Source of the DNA: CAZKUN01 sp964555935 | GTDB lineage: Bacteria > Armatimonadota > Zipacnadia > Zipacnadales > VGFC01 | Direction of reading: 5' to 3' | NCBI GenBank assembly: GCA_964555935.1 | Contig: CAZKUN010000227.1 | Location: forward strand, 1-14,708 | DNA: 14,708 nucleotides | Shown: positions 1-6,577 of the stretch, in pieces | Layout: the number at the start of each line of letters is the position of its first letter | Numbering within the stretch: position 1 is the first letter of the stretch | Translations under genes and position numbers: made by a program | Notes under the pieces: model-generated | Seen by the model: only the letters and a program-made list of their open reading frames with translations | Told to the model about the DNA's origin: nothing | Database searches by the model: none

Positions 1-201
1 CTGCGTCTTCCGCCCCTGCGCCAGTCCTCTTTGCCCCCACGTCACCCAGTTCTTTTCGGCTCCGTCCTCACCGTACCCCCGCTTCGCCGCCCCGGTTCCT
101 GATGGCTCTGGTGCGCCCCCTGTTTCGCCTCCTGGTGGTCGATTTCTGAGACCCGTTCCGTCCGTTACTGAGTATTAGATACCCCTCATGGCGCGCGCGG
201 C

Positions 202-260
202 CTCATTCAATTGCGCTCAGATTCGCTCAATTCAACTCAACCGCCTCAAGCGAATCTCAA
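202..260. repeat. Array of CTCA(A) motifs at about 10-bp spacing
   Basis: Six CTCA motifs start at 202, 216, 226, 236, 245 and 256, so spacings are 14, 10, 10, 9 and 11 bases. The last four are CTCAA, which reads TTGAG on the minus strand. The array also contains a 9-bp inverted repeat, AGATTCGCT at 219-227 and AGCGAATCT at 249-257. Motifs one helical turn apart fall on the same face of the DNA. OmpR/PhoB-type regulators typically bind direct repeats with about 10-11 bp spacing, and such a regulator is encoded next door (332-1009). The array lies downstream of that gene, so if it is an operator it would serve a gene further left. The function is inferred. Confidence 0.5.
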
Positions 261-284
261 CACGCTGTAAACATGCCGAAACGA

Positions 285-298
285 CGCCCGTACGGGCG
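285..298 (-). terminator. Perfect 14-bp palindrome, possible terminator of the response regulator
   Basis: CGCCCGTACGGGCG is its own reverse complement. On the minus strand it begins 33 bases after the response regulator stop codon. As RNA it can form a five-pair GC stem (CGCCC with GGGCG) closed by a GUAC loop, followed by UCGUUUCGG, a poor U tract. A weak intrinsic terminator is the simplest reading. A binding site for a dimeric protein is the alternative. Confidence 0.4.
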
Positions 299-331
299 CA
301 TACGGGGGCCTGTGGTCGAATGTGGGCTTGC

Positions 332-1009
332 TTAGATGGGGGAGAGTCTGTAGCCGCGTCCCTGAACGGTGCGAATCAGCTGCTCCTGGCAGCCTGCCTC
401 GCGGAGCTTCTTCCTGAGGTTTGAGACATGAACTTCGATGAGGTGGGGGTCGCGCTCGCCCTCCCACGCGGCCTTCACGAGCTGCTCGCGGGTGAGTAAC
501 CGGCCGGCATTCCTTGCGAGGTGACCCAGTAGCCGGATTTCTGTTGCCGACGCGCCGATATCACGGCCTCGGTACGTCGCAACGGCGTTGGTCTCGTCCA
601 CCGACAGCGGCCCGGCCTCGATGACACCGTCGGTCTCCTCGACGAGCGTGGCCGTCCGTAGAGCTGCTTGAACGCGAGCCACCAGCTCGCCCAGGTCGAC
701 GGGCTTGCGGATGTAATCGTTGGCGCCCACGGCCAGGGCCCGAATGGCGGTCTCCGGGGCGACCTCGGCCGTAAGCATCAGGATGGGCACGGACGTCATG
801 CGCCGGGCTTCCTGGCAGACGCTGACGCCATCGATATCAGGCAGTCGTATGTCGAGGAGAATGACGTCGGGCTTTTCTTCTTCGACTAGGTGAAGCCCCT
901 CCGCGCCGGTCTCCGCTTCGAAGACCTCGTAGCCTTCGGCTCGGAATTTCCTGGTGATGACGGCGCGAACATGCTCTTCATCCTCAACGACGAGGAGTCT
1001 GTCGGGCAC
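332..1009 (-). CDS. OmpR/PhoB-family response regulator
   Basis: A 225-aa two-domain regulator of normal length for the family. Residues 3-118 form a receiver domain: acidic pocket E9-D10-E11, phosphorylatable D53 in LLDIRLPD, T80 in MLT, and K102 in the RKP motif. Residues about 130-222 form a winged-helix DNA-binding domain (Trans_reg_C), with the recognition helix in the segment IEVHVSNLRKKL and the usual ending TVQGRGYRL. All key residues are intact, so it should be a phosphorylation-controlled transcription factor in the cytoplasm. The start is GTG at 1009; AAAGGA lies 10 bases upstream, and no in-frame ATG is available nearby. It follows the FAD oxidoreductase by 148 bases on the same strand. 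No histidine kinase is encoded in the window, so its signal is unknown. The family call is secure; regulation of the neighbouring genes is only a guess. Confidence 0.95.
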   Translation of the reverse strand: MPDRLLVVEDEEHVRAVITRKFRAEGYEVFEAETGAEGLHLVEEEKPDVILLDIRLPDIDGVSVCQEARRMTSVPILMLTAEVAPETAIRALAVGANDYIRKPVDLGELVARVQAALRTATLVEETDGVIEAGPLSVDETNAVATYRGRDIGASATEIRLLGHLARNAGRLLTREQLVKAAWEGERDPHLIEVHVSNLRKKLREAGCQEQLIRTVQGRGYRLSPI

Positions 1010-1157
1010 TGTGACGCCATCCTTTCGCGTCGCGCAGAGCGTGTCGAGTAATGATCGCAGTCCAGATGCCTGTCAGACAGCTTAGTTCAGCCTGCGCCGG
1101 CAATTACCTTCAATTGGACGCGGGAGCTTTGGCGCTTTCTCGGCACGCCTCCGATGG

Positions 1158-2882
1158 CTACGCCACGTCGAATGCGAAGATGTGGGCGTCATCGGCGCCC
1201 CACGTGGCTTCCGGTATGAGTCGAATCGCCGACGTCGTGATGGCCAGCGGCACCTTCACGAGTCGCTGGCGACTCCCGGAGGCCTCGGCGACCGCTTGCC
1301 ACTCCCCGTCGTCGGTCTTGGCCTCCAGGCGAAAGGCCTTCACCATCGTGGCGGGTACGCCGCGAGCGGGCTGGTCGAGGGGATAGCTGCTCGGGAGGTT
1401 GAGCCGGTGCCTGTTGAGGTCGCTGTCGAAGACGATCCGCGCTCGCGTCAGCTCCGTGGGCTCATCGAAGGAATACTCCACCCAGCCACCGACGGGGCAT
1501 GTCCAGCCATTGTCCACATCGCCGATAGGACGGTCGAAGCCGTTGCGCAGCGGCTCGGGATCGCCCTCGGATGCAGTCAGCTTCGCGGTGGCTGATACCT
1601 GCGGTATGGCCCGCGCGTTCCACGGCAGATAGCAGTCGTCGTCCATCAGGGCCTGCTTCAGCTCGGGCGCCCGTTGCTCGTACACGTCGCGCGGAGTGAG
1701 TCCATCGCGAACCGCGATGGCGGCCGCAGTGCCGGCGGCCTGGCCCAACGTTGCGCAGGTAGCCATGACGCGTGTTGAACTCATCGCCGCGTGGGTGGCG
1801 CTGATGTTTCGGCCGGCGAAGAGCAAGTTGTCGACGTTCTTGGAGTAGAGGCTGCGGTATGGGATGCCAAACGGGGACGGAGCGGGGTGAAAGATCGTCG
1901 GCGCGCCGGGATGGCGAAATCCCGCGGGATGGTGGTCATCCATGGACCAACCGCCATAGGCGACGAGGTCGTCAAACCGCCCTTCGGCGCGCACGTCATT
2001 CTGCGTCAGGATGTGGTCGCCGATGTATCGGCGGCTCTCGCGTTTGCCCGGCAGAATACCGATCCACTCGAGAGCCCAGTTGTCGGCCCCGTGCTCGCCG
2101 TGGTTCTTGATGTGATCCCACACGCCGAAGGCGACCTTCATCAGCTCATCGCGCAGCTCTTCCGTGTCGTGGATGCTGTCATTCTCGCCGCCCAACTCGA
2201 TCCACCAGAAGTTCGTGGTTGCGTGATCGTGTCCTCGATTCGGCAGCTCGTCATCGGTGAGGTAGGCATGTGCCCAGTCCGGCGCGACGAACGGTTGCGG
2301 CTCGGTGGTCTCGCGCCCCTGGATCAGTATGCTCATGCCCATCGTCTTCCGGTCGGCCTCGGGCGGCTCGATGTCTTCGTTGAATTCGCTCGACGCCTCG
2401 CGGCCGATACGGAACTCCGCGCCCGACAGGGGGGCGAGGATGCTGTCGCCGGAGCAATCCGCGAACAGCGTGGCCTCAACCGTATGCCAGGTCTCCGACG
2501 TCAGTTGCCAGGCTCTTACGCTTCGGATCAGGCCCCGGTCCATCTCGGCATCATTCACGGAGCAGTTCAGAAGCAGCGTGATGTTGGGCTCGAACCGCGC
2601 GGTCTCGTATAGCACCGTGTCCCAGATGTGCCAGTTGCCGAGGGCGTTGCGGTGGAAGTTCTCGAGCATGATCTCCTCGACGATGCCCGTCTCCTTGTTG
2701 CTGGGCCCGTGGGCTCCGCAGACGTGCATGCGGATTTCGCTCGACGCGTTGCCGCCGAGCATGGGGCGGTCCTGAATCAGCGCGACCTTGGCACCGCGCC
2801 GCGCCGCCGCGACGGCTGCGCAGAGACCTGCCATTCCACCGCCCACGACGCAGAAATCGACTTGATGCGTGAGCTCTCTCAT
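1158..2882 (-). CDS. FAD-dependent oxidoreductase (FAD_oxidored type) with C-terminal beta-sandwich
   Basis: A 574-aa flavoprotein. The N-terminus is a Rossmann FAD-binding fold: FCVVGGGMAGLCAA puts the glycine motif at residues 14-19, followed by the MLGGNASSE segment at 41-49. RESRRYIGDH (281-290) and NLLFAGRNISATHAAMSSTR (352-371) are hallmarks of the FAD_oxidored family. Residues about 430-574 look like a discoidin (F5/8-type) galactose-binding beta-sandwich, often seen in proteins that meet carbohydrates. There is no signal peptide, so it is probably cytoplasmic. I chose ATG 2882, where GGGGGAG lies five bases upstream; the in-frame ATG at 2978 would add 32 low-complexity residues and has no such site. 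It lies 111 bases after the GH95-like gene on the same strand. The substrate is unknown; oxidation of a sugar released by the neighbouring hydrolases is an inference. Confidence 0.88.
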   Translation of the reverse strand: MRELTHQVDFCVVGGGMAGLCAAVAAARRGAKVALIQDRPMLGGNASSEIRMHVCGAHGPSNKETGIVEEIMLENFHRNALGNWHIWDTVLYETARFEPNITLLLNCSVNDAEMDRGLIRSVRAWQLTSETWHTVEATLFADCSGDSILAPLSGAEFRIGREASSEFNEDIEPPEADRKTMGMSILIQGRETTEPQPFVAPDWAHAYLTDDELPNRGHDHATTNFWWIELGGENDSIHDTEELRDELMKVAFGVWDHIKNHGEHGADNWALEWIGILPGKRESRRYIGDHILTQNDVRAEGRFDDLVAYGGWSMDDHHPAGFRHPGAPTIFHPAPSPFGIPYRSLYSKNVDNLLFAGRNISATHAAMSSTRVMATCATLGQAAGTAAAIAVRDGLTPRDVYEQRAPELKQALMDDDCYLPWNARAIPQVSATAKLTASEGDPEPLRNGFDRPIGDVDNGWTCPVGGWVEYSFDEPTELTRARIVFDSDLNRHRLNLPSSYPLDQPARGVPATMVKAFRLEAKTDDGEWQAVAEASGSRQRLVKVPLAITTSAIRLIPEATWGADDAHIFAFDVA

Positions 2883-2887
2883 GGAAA

Positions 2888-2912
2888 CTCCCCCGGAGTT
2901 GGCTTGCCGGGG
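2888..2912 (-). promoter_or_regulatory. Ribosome-binding site inside a GC hairpin
   Basis: On the minus strand the Shine-Dalgarno GGGGGAG (2888-2894) is five bases from ATG 2882 and decides the start of the FAD oxidoreductase. Its G run is also the 3' arm of a potential six-pair stem, CCCCGG (2907-2912) with CCGGGG (2891-2896), with a 10-base loop. In the folded state most of the ribosome-binding site would be paired. This could lower or regulate translation relative to the upstream hydrolase gene. The pairing is seen in the sequence; the effect is inferred. Confidence 0.45.
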
Positions 2913-2993
2913 TGAGTTGACCAGGGGGGCGCTTGGGTCCTTGTGTGGTGGTCCAACCGTTGCCTGTGGGCTTCCCATCGCTGAGGGTAGGCC

Positions 2994-5141
2994 TCAGGGC
3001 AGCTCGGGGTATGGATTCTCGTCGCCTTCGGCTCTCGGAAGTGGCTCGATGGCGGCCTCCGGCGGCTGGTCGCCGGCATACAGAAGCGCTGACTCGCCCT
3101 CGCGGATGGCGAGTTCGTAGACGCCTCCCGAGACGCGCTTGACGGTGGCTCCCTCAGCTTTCACCTCGCCCACCAAGCCCGGCTCGATCACGCAGGGCTC
3201 GCCGGCTTCGGAGGCCACGTGGACCCACTTCGTCCTGCCTCCCTGACGGCAGGCGCTGACGAGGAAGGCGCCTTCAGTGCGGAGGCTGTGGAAGGTCATG
3301 TCTGGCCACTCGCCGGGCACGGCGGGGAAGACCTGGATCCGTCCAGCCCAGCTTTGCACGAGCAGCTCGTTGATGCTGACGACCCATGAGACGGGGCTCT
3401 CGAAGACCTGCCCCAGCTCCCGGTAGAATGTGTTGGGCTGGACGATTCGGTAGCCTCGGCTGTCGGCGTTGAGGTAGTGCTCAAGGTGGTTCCACGCCGT
3501 GTTCCCGTTGCCGAGCAGCGCCTCGAAGCTCGCGGCGCCTGTCCAGGTGTACGCAGTGCGGCCCTTCTCGTCCTCAGGCGCGCTCAGCCATGTCTCGATG
3601 GAGCGCTCGAGCAGCTCGCGCTCGTCTGGGTTCTCGGGGCCGCGAAGACGGAGCGGGTAGTACATCAGCAGGTGCGAGTAGTGGCGGTGGCCCTTGTCGA
3701 TGCCCATGTCGGCCGATATTCTCAGACCCGTCTCGTCCACGGGGTACTCGGCGAGACGGTCGAGCACGTCGGCCCACCTTGCCCGGAGCGCGTCGTCGAT
3801 ATCGAGGCGATCCACCAGCCACAGAAGGGTCTCGCAACCCCACCGCAGGAGCGCCAGCTCGTAGTTGCTGTCGTCGAGGGGCGTCTCCATGCTGTACTCG
3901 GGCGAGCGGCAGTCGACCAAGTGCAATCGGCCGTCATCGCCCTCGACCATGTTCTCGGGTCGCGTCATCCCATTCACGCAGAGGCGCAGCAGGGAGAAGA
4001 GGCGGGGGAGTAGCGATTCGTCCATCGAATGACGGTAGTGCAGCCAGTAATTGTGGCAGCACCAGACGAGGTGGCAGGAGTCGCCCTCGGCCGTGTCCCA
4101 GACGAAGGACGAGACGTGCTTGACCGCAGCGTAATCCTGCGACCGAGTGGGGCTGATGGTGATGCTTCGGTCCAGCATCTCGAGGAACGGCTCGCCATAC
4201 TCGAGGTGGTTGGTGGCGAACTGGGGCCAGTAGATGAGTTGGGCGTTGAGGTTCCACCAGAAGTGGGGGTAGTTGGTCTCGGTAGACCATGGGCCGAGGT
4301 TGTCGATGGCGGGTCTGCCCCGCCGTCCGGCACAGCCCATCTTGTAGATCTGGATCCAGTAGTAGCTCTCGGCGCGGGCGTGGGGAAGAGTCACGAAACT
4401 CGCGGGGTAGTAGGCGTGCCACCACTCGCGGTGGGAGGCGATCAACTCGTCCAGGTTACTCTCCAGCGCCGCCTCGATGCTCTGGATCGCCTCGTCCCTG
4501 GCGCTGAGGAGGATTCGGCCGTCGCCCATGTTCTCCTGGCGCCGGACGGGGTCGTTGCCGACGCTGTAGGCAATGACCCAGTGCCCCGGCGCGAGAACGA
4601 TCCGCCGCTCGGCGATGGCGATCTCGTTGCCGTCATTCAGCGTCACTATGTGGAGGTTGTAGCCGTCCTCGGACTCGTCTCGGACGCCGGAATGCTCCTC
4701 AATAACGCACCCGAGAGATGTCCCCTGCTCATTCTCGCTCGCCGCCACTTCGATCAGCGTGACGTCGTCGGTCGCGTGGGTGATGCAGCGCCAGCGCACG
4801 GTGCCCTGAGTTGTCTCGACGACGCCGCGGGCCTCCGCGTTGTGCAGGTCGAGGTGAGCCGTCCCGCCGGTGATGCTCCCCGAGGGGCGCAGGATGTAAC
4901 GGCCGATGGGGATGCGGGGCGGGCAGTCGTATGGGGAATCGCTCGGGGCGCCTACCACGTCCGCGCGGCCGACGTCAAAGCGCAAGCCCGCGATCTCGCC
5001 CTCTTCCTCCTCGGCGTAGATCATGCTCCCTAGCAGTCCGTTGCCGGTGAAAGCGCCCTCGTACCAGTCTCGCGGGATGCGTTGCCGGATCATATCCTGG
5101 CGCGCGAGGAATTCGGGCCAGTCGATGTTCTCACGGACCAT
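2994..5141 (-). CDS. GH95-like glycoside hydrolase (alpha-L-fucosidase/galactosidase type)
   Basis: A 715-aa protein with the GH95 layout: N-terminal beta-sandwich (about 1-230, with DWYEGAFTGNGLLGSMIY at 25-42), helical barrel (about 240-600) and C-terminal beta-sandwich (from about 600, SWAGRIQVFPAVPGEWP). Conserved catalytic features of GH95 enzymes appear in order: the Asn pair N297/N299 in FWWNLNAQ, the likely general acid E415 in CRSPEYS, and D482 just before GHRHYSHL. The catalytic set therefore looks complete. GH95 enzymes are inverting hydrolases that remove terminal alpha-L-fucose or alpha-L-galactose, but the substrate here cannot be read off; it may be a divergent GH95-like (DUF5703-related) branch. 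There is no signal peptide, unlike its upstream partner, so it may act on imported oligosaccharides. The ATG overlaps the end of the agarase-like gene by 11 bases, with AGGAG nine bases upstream, so translation is probably coupled. Confidence 0.8.
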   Translation of the reverse strand: MVRENIDWPEFLARQDMIRQRIPRDWYEGAFTGNGLLGSMIYAEEEEGEIAGLRFDVGRADVVGAPSDSPYDCPPRIPIGRYILRPSGSITGGTAHLDLHNAEARGVVETTQGTVRWRCITHATDDVTLIEVAASENEQGTSLGCVIEEHSGVRDESEDGYNLHIVTLNDGNEIAIAERRIVLAPGHWVIAYSVGNDPVRRQENMGDGRILLSARDEAIQSIEAALESNLDELIASHREWWHAYYPASFVTLPHARAESYYWIQIYKMGCAGRRGRPAIDNLGPWSTETNYPHFWWNLNAQLIYWPQFATNHLEYGEPFLEMLDRSITISPTRSQDYAAVKHVSSFVWDTAEGDSCHLVWCCHNYWLHYRHSMDESLLPRLFSLLRLCVNGMTRPENMVEGDDGRLHLVDCRSPEYSMETPLDDSNYELALLRWGCETLLWLVDRLDIDDALRARWADVLDRLAEYPVDETGLRISADMGIDKGHRHYSHLLMYYPLRLRGPENPDERELLERSIETWLSAPEDEKGRTAYTWTGAASFEALLGNGNTAWNHLEHYLNADSRGYRIVQPNTFYRELGQVFESPVSWVVSINELLVQSWAGRIQVFPAVPGEWPDMTFHSLRTEGAFLVSACRQGGRTKWVHVASEAGEPCVIEPGLVGEVKAEGATVKRVSGGVYELAIREGESALLYAGDQPPEAAIEPLPRAEGDENPYPELP

Positions 5142-6438
5142 TCTGTGAGTCTCCTAACGGCGCAATGCCATAGACGTGCTTGTTGGTCTTGCTCATCACG
5201 CCGTGCATCTCCGAGTGAGGTAGGAATTCCTCGCTCACGAAGCCGCGCGATGTCTGATCGTTGTCGCCGCCATACTTGAACCAATGCCATCCCACGCACC
5301 CGGGGTGGTCGAGCAATCCGAGCACCATGTTGCGGTAGAAGAGCCCGCGGTCTCGCTGCGTCTTGACTCGGAAGCCCGCTCCCGAGGTCTCGACGTCCTT
5401 GCTGTCGAGCTTCATCGCGTACCACTCCGAGTTCAGGAACGGCCTGCCCGCTGCCTCCACCCAGCCGTCGAGCCTCTCCGACTCGGGCGACCAGCGATGG
5501 TAGTAGTTGACGCTCACAACGTCCGCGTGGCGCGCGCCGCGAAGGGTCGCCGGTCGGATGGTCCGGCCATGGACGCGACTGCCGACGAAGAGGTGGTTGG
5601 AGTCGTGGCGCTTGATGGCCTCGTTGACGATGCGGTAGTAGCGGTCCGAGGCAAACTCGAGAAAGGCGTCCTGCTCTGCTAGGGTGATTTCGGCTTCAGC
5701 CGGAGTGCCCGTCGCGGCGCGAGATTCGTCCAGCCACTTCCGCGCCGCCTGGTACCCCGTGTCGCCGGGGTCTTGCTCGAGATACAGATCCAGGAGGTTC
5801 GGCCGGAAGGGCAACTCGTTGTCGCTGAAGTGGCCGACGAGGTACGGGTCGTCCTTAGTCGCCGCGAGTTGCTGGGCGTGGCTATCGCAGAAGCTCTCGA
5901 AATCCGGATCGAAGAGCGGCATGCAGTCATTCGGCCAGCCGGGCGGCCCCCACTTCGGGTCGCGCTGATTCTTGTAGGTCCGCATGAAGTTCCAGCGGGG
6001 GAAGTAGGGCATCGGATGTTCGCTCGCGCGAATGGGTCGCCAATCGGACCAGCACCCGAGGGAGTTGAAGCCGAGCCCCTGCAGGAGCTTGGCTGTTCTG
6101 ATCGCCCACGTACCGATGTCGCCGAAGTAGCGCTGGAGCGCGAGGGGATCCTTGTCGACGCCCTCAGGCGCGACCGAACAGAGCCCGACGCTGATGAAGA
6201 GGTGCCCGTCCGGGTCGACGAGCCACCAGCGGCCATCAATCCGCTCGGTGCGGAAGAAGCCGGTGGCATCTACCTGCCGGGCTCGCCAGCCGCCATACTC
6301 GCACAGTTCGACGGGGTCGAGGCTCTCTGGTAGATCGCGGACAGGCGTGGCTTGCCACTCGCCTCGGACGAGGAGTTGGGCGTCCTCCGCGAGGGCGGGC
6401 CCGGTCAGCATGATTGCGATGATGGCTGTCGCCGACAT
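5131..6438 (-). CDS. Secreted agarase-like glycoside hydrolase (clan GH-A, GH50-like)
   Basis: A 435-aa protein with an N-terminal signal peptide (residues 1-17, cleavage after ALA). The segment DGRWWLVDPDGHLFISVGL (68-86) is typical of GH50 and related agarase-like enzymes. The clan GH-A catalytic pair is visible: acid/base E208 in HFSDNEL and nucleophile E338 in FLNSEWYAMK, with the conserved late Trp segment VGWHWFKYGG near 382-391. It should be a retaining beta-glycosidase acting in the periplasm or outside the cell; the polymer is unknown. The start is uncertain. ATG 6438 has GGAGGA 11 bases upstream but gives a signal peptide with no positive charge. ATG 6540 has no ribosome-binding site, but would place the arginines of SVRRTLG before the hydrophobic core. 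The frame remains open to 6831, inside the opposite gene, which is not credible. It is the first gene of the hydrolase operon. Confidence 0.75.
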   Translation of the reverse strand: MSATAIIAIMLTGPALAEDAQLLVRGEWQATPVRDLPESLDPVELCEYGGWRARQVDATGFFRTERIDGRWWLVDPDGHLFISVGLCSVAPEGVDKDPLALQRYFGDIGTWAIRTAKLLQGLGFNSLGCWSDWRPIRASEHPMPYFPRWNFMRTYKNQRDPKWGPPGWPNDCMPLFDPDFESFCDSHAQQLAATKDDPYLVGHFSDNELPFRPNLLDLYLEQDPGDTGYQAARKWLDESRAATGTPAEAEITLAEQDAFLEFASDRYYRIVNEAIKRHDSNHLFVGSRVHGRTIRPATLRGARHADVVSVNYYHRWSPESERLDGWVEAAGRPFLNSEWYAMKLDSKDVETSGAGFRVKTQRDRGLFYRNMVLGLLDHPGCVGWHWFKYGGDNDQTSRGFVSEEFLPHSEMHGVMSKTNKHVYGIAPLGDSQNGP

Positions 6439-6577
6439 GATGCCAAGTGTCCTCCGAACGCTCGGTGTCCCCGGTTCTTCTTCCCGAGGGCGCCCGGCGC
6501 CTCCGCGCCTGGAGGTCCTTGGGGCTGCGAGGCTAACCATCGAATTATCTGCAACTGCCTGAATCGAGGAATTCAGC
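6439..6577. promoter_or_regulatory. Divergent promoter region between hydrolase operon and Gfo/Idh/MocA gene
   Basis: The divergent starts leave 139 bases for promoters in both directions. For the plus gene, TTGGGG (6519-6524), an 18-base spacer and AATTAT (6543-6548) are a fair sigma70-like match. For the minus operon, GATAAT (complement of 6544-6549) is a good -10 without a convincing -35. The two -10 elements overlap, so the two transcripts could compete or be co-regulated. If the minus -10 is used, transcription would begin below 6540, which favours the 6438 start of the hydrolase. The plus gene has GAGGA seven bases before its ATG. Confidence 0.35.

Larger units (their letters stand above)
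1..331. other. Left-edge region without a recognisable gene
   Basis: I read all six frames of this stretch and found no convincing gene. The first 150 bases are rich in C and T on the plus strand. One plus frame is open from the left edge to a TGA at 148-150, with the end reading RPLFRLLVVDF, and could be the tail of a gene outside the window. It has no recognisable motif and no better codon pattern than the other frames. Minus-strand frames are interrupted by stops between about 75 and 200. The small open frame at 188-424 has no ribosome-binding site and runs antisense into the response regulator. Non-coding signals in this stretch are listed separately at 202-260 and 285-298. Confidence 0.55.

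Noticed and set aside
188..424. Small open frame of 78 residues near the left edge
   Set aside because: No ribosome-binding site, runs antisense into the response regulator, and overlaps the CTCA array and palindrome.
1791..2612. 273-residue open frame on the plus strand opposite the FAD oxidoreductase
   Set aside because: Shadow of the flavoprotein reading frame; no recognisable domain.
2883..2978. Upstream in-frame ATG of the FAD oxidoreductase
   Set aside because: It would add 32 residues of low-complexity sequence before the FAD fold and has no ribosome-binding site, whereas ATG 2882 has a good one.
4029..5033. 334-residue open frame on the plus strand opposite the GH95-like gene
   Set aside because: The minus-strand gene has conserved catalytic motifs throughout this region; the plus frame has none and no ribosome-binding site.
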